From positions 124,001 to 188,000 of the forward strand of contig VXCM01000309.1 of the NCBI GenBank assembly GCA_014773175.1: 64,000 nt of DNA, in the 5' to 3' direction. Numbering within the stretch: the first letter of the stretch is position 1; each line of letters begins with the position of its first letter. This document shows positions 33,305 to 44,251 of the stretch, piece after piece. This DNA is from Lucifuga dentata. Lineage: Eukaryota > Chordata > Actinopteri > Ophidiiformes > Bythitidae. The position numbers and the translations under genes are program-made. The notes under the pieces are model-generated. The model saw only the letters and a list, made by a program, of their open reading frames with translations. It was not told where the DNA came from and ran no database searches.

Positions 33305-33630
33305 CTCCTAAATCTATGTAAGATTTTCCTATGCACGGGGTAATCAATCACAACACATGAATGTGGTAGTTTAGGCGCGCCCGTATCCTGCAGGACGGAG
33401 CTGTGGTATCCCTTGTCTCCTCAAAGCCGCTACGCTCCTATTTCTCCTCCTGAATGCAAATATATGGACTCAAAGCAACGAGCTGAATCAGATGATATTT
33501 CACAAAGCCAGCAGACAATCAGAGCATCTCCTTTCCACTCTTCATCTGAGGAAGACTAACAATCCCCGATTTTCATCCTTATGAAATTGAATCATGCGTT
33601 GACGAACGACTACAGCACATGCGCAATGAA
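33305..33630 (-). promoter_or_regulatory. coro1c standard first exon and promoter
   Basis: A minus-strand donor GGAG|GTAAGAC ends a noncoding exon at 33305, which would splice to the acceptor before 30081. The upstream sequence is CpG-richer than its surroundings (for example GGCGCGCC on the plus strand near 33374) and without a TATA box. The transcription start is inferred. Confidence 0.55.
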
Positions 33631-34918
33631 ATGCCTCCTTTATTTCACAGAGCAGTGAATGGGACAAAAAGGAATTGAGTTTCTTACTATGTCCTCATAT
33701 CTGTGGTTTAGGACTACTAAGTAATTAAATTTATTCACTCAAGTGCTTTATTTAAGCACATTTTTGTAATATATGGTGTTTTAGTCGAGTATTTTCATTT
33801 TTTGAAGCTTTACTATCAGTCACATTACATGATGCTTATGATGCTTTTTACTCCATCTCATGCATCTGATCACTGTATTAGCATACAACATACAAACAAA
33901 ATATGGAGCCTAGTTGTGGTTTAACTACCTAGCAAATCTTTAGAATACTACCTGGATCAGTGACAACAACAACAACAAAAATACTAACAGGGTAATACAT
34001 CAACAATTTTACCTAAAGGGATCCACAATGAGTGCTTGGACTTTTGACATTTTAATACCTGTTTAGTTTTATTTTGGTAAAGTTGTGAATCTGGGGCTAT
34101 AACTCCACTTTACTTGGATTTGAGAACTTCTACCACTGTCAGCTATGCAATATGGATTTCAAAGCCAATAGCATCCCTCACCACTTCTCTCCAGTCTGAT
34201 CAAGTTCTGTCCTGTCCTAATACAATCAAAAAAAGCCTTCCACGGACTGAATCTGTGCATCAGCTGTAAAACCTCCCTTCTGTTTTCCTTTTCAGTAATC
34301 ATAATATATCACATCAAATATAAAATATTTGCTCTATTCGCAGTTGATTGAATATTGGTAATTTAGCAGCTGAGGTTTGTACCTGGCTCATTGTAAGATG
34401 CTCTGGATGTGGTCTCAGTATAAAAAAAAGCAAAAAAACTCCAACATTATTTTTTAAAATTGTGACCGTAAAGGTGTTTGCAATGTGATAGTGGTTATAA
34501 AAATTGTCATGAGGCTCCTGCAGTTACTAAAAATCATTTAATAAAAATGGCCACTGCATGAGCGTTATAACTGTCAGTCATATCCTGCAAGTGAATTGAA
34601 AAGTCATTCCCTGTCTGGCCTGTCACAGGGCAGACAGACAATCAGAGACATGGTTTTTCTAATCTAAGATTTCATAAACCATGGGGTGGAATTGTTTCAA
34701 CATGAATGTACCATGAATCCATCAAAAGAGGTAAAATGAGATAATTACCAAAATGTAGAGAGATTTTCACCTGACAGAATATGTTATGCACTTTGGAAAG
34801 TACTGTCTCATCCTAATGTAATATATACAGTATGTATGTAATACATGTCTGTGTGTAAGTTGTTCGATTAATCAGTGGCCCAAAAAACAGATTATTAATA
34901 TCTCCAAATATTGATATT
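33631..34918. other. Interval between the coro1c promoter and the long upstream exon
   Basis: AT-rich, no exon or repeat family identified. If the long isoform exists this is part of its intron. Confidence 0.45.
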
Positions 34919-34932
34919 TCAAAAAAAGTTAC

Positions 34933-37486
34933 CTTTCTTTGATGATGGTTTAACTTCTGGTGGTCTCTCTATGGGTTTCTTTGGGACATCAAAGGTGTTC
35001 CTCATGTGGGATACACTTGGACCCTGTTCCGCTGCCCGAACCTGAACCGCTCGAACCTGAGGTTTGATCCCTTCAGGTTTTACTCGGCTCTGATGTCTGT
35101 GCATTTGGTTTGTTTCTTTAACAATTTCAGCCACAGGCTTGTAGCAGCCTATCTCACTGTCACTCTCTGCATCTCCATCTCTACTGTGAACAGCTACTTC
35201 TTTACGGATACTGTAGTTACCGTGGCGATCATGGCTGACCTGAACGCTGACTCTGTCAGATAGGAGCTCAGGGTTGATCTCTGTTCTCCCAGAAAAAGCA
35301 GGTTTTGGTGTTTGGATTTCATTGTGTAATGTGACCTCAGGTCCAGGAAGTGTCTCTGTGGAGGCAAAAGGATTTCTGGGCTTTTTTGCTACAGGAGGAG
35401 GTGAGCTTTTATTTCTGGCCCGTCTCTCTAGGAATACTCTTTGCTGCAACATGTCCAGGTTTTGTGGCTCTTCATCTGGGGAAAGTTTAGCCATACGTAT
35501 GCAATAGTCAAAGTTGATCATATCTCTGTACTGATCATCCATATCTGATCCCCTTTGTCCCGGTGGAAGATGTTCCCAAGGACTAAGATCAACTGAGAGT
35601 CGGCGTATGTTGGGTGGTGCAGTGTAAGGACCCATGTCATTCCACAGCAAGCACATATCCTGATTAGCTGGAGCTCTGCATACCAGGCCTTTGTTAAAAT
35701 GAAACGTGTGCCTCCTTTTGATCTTTTCCTCTGAACGCAGATGCTCTTTGCCTCGCCTTTGCACATCAGTAGACATCAATTGTGCAGTTTTTATCTTTAT
35801 AAAGGGGTTTTTTGGTTTTTTGGGGACAGGCGGAGGTGGGCCTTTAATTTTGGCCTTTGGCACAGAGTGCTCTCCAGAAACACATGAGGTGGCCGTGGCT
35901 TCTGGCTCTGTCTGTGAACTCTCTGTGACCATACTAGTACTGAGTTGTGTTGTTGATACATTTCTCTTAGGCAACAGATGAGTTGAAGGTGGTGGGGTGA
36001 TGACAGCAGAGAAGCAAACAAGCTCATTCTCCCTCTTCAGGCTCGCAATCTGTAACTTTCCATCACAGCCATCACTCCCTGGCAGAAGAAGACAAGGGAT
36101 CAAATCGCATTGTTCGAGTGAAAATGGGGGATTGTCTTGCAGTTGTGGTATTTTAGAGACTGGAGGGTTGGCCTTTGGAGGGTGAGGGTCGGTTTGACCA
36201 CAGAGGGATTCGTCATCTTCTGTCTTGTTACCTGTGTTAGCCCTCTTGGAGACGGCGTCAGCAAAGCTGCTGTGATGGGACTGATCTGTTCCTGCTTTCT
36301 GTGCTGTGTGTATTGTAAACATTGAATTTAGTTTTTCCTCATCTTGTCCTTCAGTTTCACTCATAACAAGATCTATTTTTTCCCTGCATGGTTCCCAATT
36401 TTCCTTTAGGTTGCTTGTGATCTCTCTCTCATCATCAAGTTCCTCCTGTATAATGAAATTAACTGCTTCATCGAGTATATTTTCCATGTCTTCAGTGTAC
36501 TCATGCATTCTTTTACTAGACCTGTTTTGTGGAGATAGGTGCTCCTGCTTGATCTGTGTGCAAGCTTGTCCCTCGGTCTGGGTATTGGTGTTTTGCTCCC
36601 ACCCCACTTTTCCTCTCCCGCTTGTCTCAGTGTCTGCAGCTCCACCATGACCAACTCCTTTTAGCAGACACCTGCCGCCTGTCACTTCAACTGAATGTTG
36701 ACCCGCAGCATGTGCTTCCACGCTGTCAGTTGTGACTGAAAATGTGTCAGGTTTGGTTCTGCTTTTTGCCTCATTATCTTTTCCTTGCAGTGTATTCCAG
36801 TAAGTGTAGACTGGCTGGCAACTCTGGAGCTGATCTGCTCTTAATGCAGAAGGATGTAGAAAGTTACTGTCACCAAAGGTAGAAGAATTGACATCCTCAA
36901 CAAGCTTGTTTTCCCCTTCTGATGACACCCAAGTCTCGTCCTTCTTGAGCACCACAAAGTCCTCATTTGTTGGATCATGTGAGGGTGGTAAATCCCTGGT
37001 TTGTGATTTCATCCCATTCCCCTGCTCCTCCATAGCAGTGATTCCAGCAGAGGTCACGGCTGTAGTCTCAGAGGGTCCCTTTTTGTTGGCGGTGGGCTCT
37101 GAGGTTTGTCTAGTCTCCTGTGGGCTCAGGACAGCTTTTGACTCCTCTGCAGTTCTGGTGACGCTCCTGCTGTCCCTGTCCCCACCCACTGACTCTCCCC
37201 TGGTATTCACAGGGTGCTCCTGCTGACCTAGAGGCCCGATTGGCTCCCCAGTTTGGAGGTCTGTACGTGCAGAAGTGACTGTTAGCTTGTCTGCCTGCCC
37301 AGCGGCCTGTCCGGCAATCTCATCAGTACTCTGAGCAGTCAAAGAGCTGCCACTGCTGTCCTGACCGCTGCTTTCATCTTGTTCTGCCTTCTCTGTCTTC
37401 TGTGTCTCTTCAGTTTGCTCGGCCAAATCCGAAACATCAAGTGGCTCTTCCTCCTTTATCGACGGCTTGTCCGGCTTCTGGCCCAT
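34933..37486 (-). CDS. 851-codon exon, probable N-terminal extension of coronin-1C
   Basis: A single open frame starting ACCATGG (Kozak-perfect) 22 nt after a CAG acceptor (exon start 37508). It is acidic and Ser/Thr/Glu/Gln-rich without a recognised domain. Residues 550-562 (PPPPVPKKPKNPF) and 696-707 (PPPVAKKPRNPF) are two copies of one motif; a third, weaker one (VPKKP) is at 834-838. A short conserved-looking stretch (624-690) lies between the two copies. Read through, the frame stops four codons after residue 851, but a consensus donor (GAAAG|GTAACT) ends the exon at 34933 in phase 1. The coro1c acceptor (exon from 30081, AT then ATG) restores phase: G+AT gives Asp, then the coronin Met. 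I infer a long coronin-1C isoform of about 1,329 aa. The alternative is an independent 855-aa protein ending GNFF. I do not recognise a homologue of the extension itself. Confidence 0.7.
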
Positions 37487-37508
37487 GGTTTTTTATTTTC
37501 TTTTACTA

Positions 37509-39564
37509 CTGAGAAAAAAGAAAGAAACACTTCAAGACACAGCAGTGGCTTTATAAGCAGCTAACAGTGGTGTAATAAGGATGGCTTGCCTCCTCAAACC
37601 AAGTTTGGATAAAAACAGCATACAACAGGCATCACTCTCTATCTTTATCTACCTTGAATCTTCATCTATTTTTGTATATTCTTCTATACCTCTCCCACTT
37701 GCTCTCCTTAGGCCTCTCTATCTCTCCCTATTCTGTCAGAAAGGAATGTTGTGGTGGCTATAATTAAAGTTGGTTTGATGGCTGCCAGTGACTCACAAGG
37801 CCAAAAAGGAAACAAGACAAGTGAGATTAAGAGGTCAGTCACCCGGTGCCAAGGTCAAACGAAATGCTCAGACAAATTCTGATCAAATCAAGAGACCGTC
37901 ATCCACAAATTCAATATCCTGAAATTCACTAAGTCTCGAATTACATCCAAGACATGCTTTTGTATGGTTTGTGACTTTAACTACTCATCTGTGCAAACAT
38001 TTTCCATCAGAACTAGTCAGTGTCAGACACCACACACTGTCAATTTGGTAAAAAAAAAAAAAAAAAAANAAAAAAAAAAAAAAAAAAGAGAGTGTTTGTG
38101 CTGTGTGTTTTCCTTCTAACTATCTAAATGTTTGTGACTGTTTTGGTTACAGTGTCTAAAGAAAGGTTGCCTGGTCGCAAAACTGGATTCAAGTCACATG
38201 GGCTTTGACTTTTGATGAGGACAGGGTTTAATCGCCAACATGACGGATGGCAGAAGAGAGATTATGACTGAGGAAAAAAGCTCAAAGGGCTTTAAACTGG
38301 CATGTGGAGCATCTTTAGGTTCCAAATAAACAGCTAAATGTTCAGGTAAGTTTTATTACATCAGGTATTTTGCAGAAACAACATATGAACCGAGTATAAT
38401 GGTTTACTCAGGTGTGTGCTCTGTATTGAACAGGTATAGTGAAAAAAGAAAAAGTGGAAGAACCGGTGAAGAGCCACCATTTGACCATTTTTCATCCTAA
38501 CATTCTTTGATGTCATCAGGTGAAAGGTAAGTGAGGAAAGAGAAGTGACTGAGCCTCTTGACCCTGCATTTGCCTTCATGTACTCTGCTGCTTAAGTTAT
38601 TTCAAGCCTGAGAGGCGTTTAGTGACGCTGCATTTTTTTTCAAGCCTGTTCAGCCAACGTGCTTGTCCTCAGCTAGTCTTAAATGAAGTAATTTCCCTTT
38701 AAGTTTGGTTCAAATTCATCTATTATCTACTATTATATTATTATGCATATAAAGTGTTTTGTTTGCCATGCCACATATATTTTTGATAAGTTGACTTAAC
38801 CTTTTTTTTTTTTTTTTTTTTTNTTTTTTTTTTTTTTTTTTTAGCCAAATTACATATTATTTCATCACTGCTATGTCTTTGATATAATATTGCCAATCAA
38901 CCAGTCACGTCACAGCAGCTACTAACATCCCTTGCAGCTTTAGTGTATCTAAAGGGTTATTTTGGGATAGATGGGATGTCACCTCCCTCGTTCTCTTTCT
39001 ACCCATTTCACATTCTCTTGTCTCTCGTACTTCTAACAGCATGCACAGAGTTTATAAGAGACTTGTGACATAGAGTACACAAACTATTAGCCAGAGCCCA
39101 ATACAGCCTTCAGAGCTTAAAGTGTATCATGAAACTGTCAAATAGCTAGTGCTACAGGATGATGATTAGATAGTCATTTGACTGTAAAATAGTCACATCA
39201 GGACAGCGTTAAAAGATAAATGGTACATGTGCTGTTGCCTTCAAGGTCATAAGATGAAGCCTTTGCAATGTAAAAACTCAAAATAAGCAATTTTTAATTG
39301 CTAAAATGATAGTTACCAACTGCAGGACTATTACAGTATTCAGTTGTGACATGGTATTTTTTGTGATATTTTAAAGATTGTGAAGATAATCTTAATTTTG
39401 ATGACCTCTAATTTTTAGTTTTTCTCTTGGTCTATTCCTACCATCATGGCAATAAAAAGTGACTATTTGCGCGGATATTATCCTTCCAGACAACAAGTTA
39501 GTCTGATATATAGGATAGTTACATAGACAAAAATGATGTTAAAGAGAGTAGAGAAGGTACTCAC
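37509..39564 (-). other. Intron between the noncoding exon and the 851-codon exon
   Basis: No coding sequence seen. It contains homopolymer runs with N joins at 38069 (A run) and 38823 (T run). Confidence 0.4.
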
Positions 39565-39720
39565 AGAAGCTGATGTTTGAAGCCGATGCTCTGCTGCCTG
39601 TTGGCCTGCAGAACTTTGGTGTATTCTGCTTGTTATTACCTCTTTGCTACCATGTGCATCCCTGCCCCATGATGTCAGGGTGACTTCATTTGACTAATTC
39701 AATAAAGAGTGCTCTGAGGC
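39565..39720 (-). promoter_or_regulatory. Noncoding first exon and promoter region of the long exon
   Basis: A minus-strand donor (TTCT|GTGAGTAC) ends an exon at 39565, pairing with the acceptor at 37509-37510. Upstream (higher coordinates) are a CACATG E-box near 39651 and an A/T-rich CTTTATTGAATT near 39696-39707. The exon is inferred from the donor and the distance; the start site is not visible. Confidence 0.4.
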
Positions 39721-39956
39721 CTGTGTGTCTAACCAAAAACCAAGTCCAGGCTGAAGGCAGACGGTGGTGATTCATAGAAGCCAAGATCTCTGGAACCAAA
39801 ATTCACCTTGACCAAAGCCAGGGTTTCAAAACATATCCATTTGAACTGCATTTTTTTTTTTTTTTTTTTTNTTTTTTTTTTTTTTTTTTTGTTAATGAAA
39901 ATGTCTCATACTTTTAAAGATTTAGAATAAATGGAAAGTAATCTAATCAATTTTAA

Positions 39957-40160
39957 AGGACCATACTGGTGATTTTGCACATTCACACTCAATAAATACT
40001 AAAACATACACGTTTCATTACTGCCAATCATTTTCCAAAACATAAAACCATGTTTGCTTTTTCCTTTTATTTTGCCAAATTCCCTAATCCTGTAAAATTA
40101 AAAGTTCAGGTCATACATCTGCCTTAAAAGTCAATGTTTCGCCTGCTAACATGAATGTAC
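39957..40160. mobile_element. TTAA-type inverted-repeat element, copy C (truncated)
   Basis: TTAA at 39953-39956 followed by AGGACCATACTGGTGATTTT and family-specific blocks up to GTTTCGCCTGCTAACATG near 40155, after which similarity is lost. The right terminus is absent. Confidence 0.7.
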
Positions 40161-40339
40161 AGCACCCTCTACAGCCACAGAAGTCTTTTCTACGGTTGTT
40201 TTCACAGGCTGAATAGTGCTTCCCATGATCAATGAATTTGAGCTCCAAAATTGGTTGGAATTGCCCTTTTAACAAATTGATATTGAGCTGTCCATCTGTG
40301 ATGCATGCACAATAATCAGATGAACTAAATAAACAGATT

Positions 40340-43300
40340 GCTCAGAGGAAATGGTTTTATTTCCATGACAAACATCAGACTGGACATCATTTTAACAAAA
40401 CGTAAAAAAGTGCATCACACATGAACATCAGCGATGTACAATACACAAAAGTTAACCAAAAAGTAGACATAACAAAATATTACTCCCATTTTTATGTTTT
40501 GTGTTCCACTCATTCACTCAAAGCATGTCAAGCTTGCATGCGGATGGGCAGACATAACCATTTGTGCTTTATAAATACACTCTACAAATGCCCACATCTT
40601 CATCAACCTACAGTATGTCTTAATGTCCAATCTCGCAAAGCCCATAGTCCTCTTAGTTAGGATTGTCAGTTTGATGCCTGCTGCCTGGGAATTAGAAAAT
40701 AAAAATTAATTCATTGTCTGCCATTTTAAATAGAGCCTGAAGACATCTGAAATCACGGATGTCCCCAAGTTTTGCTGTGGTACAAACACGAGAACTTATT
40801 TGTGAGTACTTGTCAATACACAGTAATATTATAAGTGCTTTTCCAAATATTGATGACTGCAAGCTAATTCACTCAATAGCAAATTCATAGAAAAAATATA
40901 CAGTGTTAAATTTCAGGGACGTAAAGCCATCCTATCTAATTTCTAAATGTAAATAATAGTTCTCATTCCAGCATTGCCAAGTAAGGTTCTTCAGCCAGCT
41001 ATTGAACCAATATATTGTACGACAAGTTTCAACAATATCAAACAAGTACGATAATAATATAGGCTATTGATAAATGGAAGTTAATCAAATACGTGTATGT
41101 TGGTGGCTGGGGGACTGCTGTGTGTAAGTTTGTGTGTTTGTTGCATACATTATGTTATGTGCCAAAATATACAATACCAGTTGCATGGTTATTATTGGAA
41201 CTGAGGCTGAAGAAGCCAGACTATCAGCACATTCACAGAAACTTTGCAAAGCCTGCGATGCATAATGGCAGAGCTAAGGCCAAGGTTAAGGCACTTAAAT
41301 ACAAAAACAACTTCAAAACATCATGCAAACAACCAAACATAGTGCTGCGGTCTAGAATGACACATAGAGAAGCAGTTTAGTAGGTGGGTGACGATATGGC
41401 GCTGGCGATAACATCACACGGAGCCTCATCAGGCTCACCTGACTGTTACCATAATGAGATCAACAGGCTTGATCTGAATCAGATTAATACAGCCGGTCTT
41501 TACAGTTATTAACAGTGTAGATCAGGTCGCTAATTTATACAGAAACTTTTATAAACACTAAATTCACAAACTACCTCAGTGCTAATTTGACTGTTATACC
41601 AGCTGCAGTCAACAGCTTGCTGAATGTACCTTAAATTGCATCATATGCTTACATGAGGACGAGGAAGAGAGATTAAAGGCAAAACCAAATTATCTAAATC
41701 TAATAACTATGGGAGCAAACCTGCAGCTCCCCGGGATCCTTAGAAGGAACTAGATGCATTGTTTTTGTTTCTACAGGTTGGAAGAGAGAAAAAAAAAGGG
41801 TACACAAACAATAACTCCAAAAGTATGATCAAATAATTTGCTTTCACTCTTTCATTCTTCTTTTCACATCTTTCCAAAGCCCTCATAACCTGTAAGCACA
41901 GTATTCAGTCTTCTATGTGCTTTTCCTGCTTATAAACGGCTATCAAACCACATCCTGTTTGTCTTATACGATCAGACAATAAAAAAAAAAAACAGAAAAA
42001 AAAAATGCAAACCACAATAAATACCCTGTGACATAGCAACGTCAGCTTGGTGACACAGTTTTCCCAAACTGCATGCAATGTGCCTTTAAATGTCTTTGAA
42101 CTTGTGCAAAATGAAAGGTCCAAATAAATAAACGAAGGAATTATAAATAATACATGAAGGAATAGTTGTGATGGCAAAACCTTCCAGGACCTGTGGTCAG
42201 AATTAACAGGTATCGCTGTTGCTAGGTTTTTAAATGAAAATATATATATAAATAAATAAAAGCAATAATACTGGTGTTGCAGACTTCAAATTTTAAACTG
42301 ATGACAAAAGCCTGAGGTTAGAGACACATTTTGATCATAGTATGAACAACATCTGATTCTATTTAGATTTAGATTTTTTTTTTTTAATTTACCATGACTA
42401 AGACTAAAGAAACAGATTTTTTTATTTATTTATTAGTAAAAACTGCAAATTATCAACTCAATTGCTGCAGAACCCCTGTCCACTGTAATGGTCTTGATTT
42501 CTTTCAATGATTATTAGACAAAAACTGAGAACAGAGCGCCTGTAGGGTTTTCATTTCTGCTATATGTATTTCTGCCTTTTTAGGTGCTATAATAGTCAGA
42601 TGAAATTTAGGCTTTAACTCTTAAATATGCTTGTGGAAAACATATAAATCAGAACAGTAATAGATCAGGTCTCTTAAGTCTGGTCAAAGCATGATGCAGA
42701 TATGTTGTGTAATACTGAGAAGTCATGAGTGAAGTAAACTGAGTGCTTTAAGAACATGATTACATTAACATTAACAGAGAAGCTCGGGGTGAACCAGTCA
42801 CTGAGAAGAGCGTTAACAAAACAGTCTTTGTCCAAAATGGTCTGAGATGCTTGTGGTCAGAGGTCTGATGTTTCTGTACTAAGAGGCATAAAATGGTTCA
42901 TGTAGGCTTACATACAGTAGCTTTTAAATATAATTACACTTTCACATTAATTTACTCTCTTGTGATGCATGAGCAGCTGCAGCAGGGAAAATATGAGGAT
43001 ACATGAGGATTAAATTATCAGCGGTAACATGAGGAGATACTGGATGCAATCAAACAGATGCTCATTTGCAAAGTATCATTGAGCTCCCTTAGCAAATATT
43101 GTCAAAAGACCACACTGGTGACTTTGCATGTTTAAGCCCAATAAATACTACCCACATACACGTTATGTTACTAACAACCATTTTCCAAAACAAAAAACTA
43201 TATTTTAGTTTTCCTGTTATTTTAAATCCCCGAATCTTTCAAAAATCAAATGGTAAGATGGTACACTCACCTTAAAATTCAATGTTTCACCTGCTAACAA

Positions 43301-44251
43301 GTAGATCTGAATGTAGAAGGGACAGTCTTTTTAAATTTCTCCATAAAAGCCATCTTCTCCTGGGACTATATTCCCTCCATGTTGGACCAGTTAAATAAAG
43401 TTACTTCAACAAAAAATTTAATAGACATTGTGTTCGTTGTGATGGATTACTTCTCTCCAGTGTGTTTCAAGTCTCTACAAGTTGATTTTAATAGCGTACT
43501 GGAATAAATTCAAACAAATGGCTGCCTGGAAGGTAGGGAAAAACAATTCTAATACAGTAGTACAGTATGCTTTGCTAAATGATTGTCAGTAACATAACAT
43601 GTATGCGTGTTGTATATGGGCTTAAACATGCAAAAACCATCGGTGTGGTCCTTTAATGATTTGGATCAAAAACACACAGTAGTACGCTGACAAATTATCT
43701 TACTTCTGGTATTTTTTTCTCCATCAAGTGCTAGCTATAGATATCTTAGAGTAGTCAGGGGGGAAATGCCAAGAAACACCACTGCCTCATGTAACGGGAA
43801 CATGCCAAACCTGTCTGTTGAAGGTAAAGTGGCAGTAATCAGTGAGCTCCGTTGGGCTGTGTGTGTGGGGTGNGCTTCGGGTATGGTGCAGCAGGTAATC
43901 CTCAGCCAGGACTGAGACACAAATGGAGGACACCTGAAAGTCTCTCCCAACTTGGGTGGAGGCATTTAAGCCTGTAGCTTTTGCTGAGCCTCACCTGGGT
44001 GTTGGCATTCTGGTTGTGCTAGCATGATGACATGGCGGCTCTAAATCCACACAGGACTTTTGCAGCTTGGGACGGTGGAGCTGTGAGGCAGAGAAGTGAT
44101 AGTACAGGGTCAGAGAAGAAGCTTTGTTTCAGGTCAAAGCAGAGTGGGACACTACAGCAGCAGTTGTCTAAAGGGTCACAGCCATCATCGTGTATCATCA
44201 GAGGCTGAACTAAGCCTCCTCCTCTATAGAATCTGTGTGGGGGCAGCTCTA
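40340..44251 (-). other. Probable long ssh1 3' UTR
   Basis: About 3.9 kb of minus-strand sequence after the ssh1 stop with no coding exon. A minus-strand AATAAA is at 40356-40361 (TTTATT on plus). Element copy D lies inside. An N at 43873 is a contig join. An earlier poly(A) site cannot be excluded. Confidence 0.35.
43106..43652. mobile_element. TTAA-type inverted-repeat element, copy D
   Basis: The right end GGTGTGGTCCT is followed by TTAA (43653-43656). The left end reads TCAA|AAGACCACACTGG, a decayed TTAA. About 547 bp, same internal blocks as copy B. Confidence 0.75.

Noticed and set aside
34919..36650. Plus-strand frames opposite the 851-codon exon
   Set aside because: Antisense shadows of the long minus-strand frame, with Cys/Ser/Leu-rich composition and no splice context.
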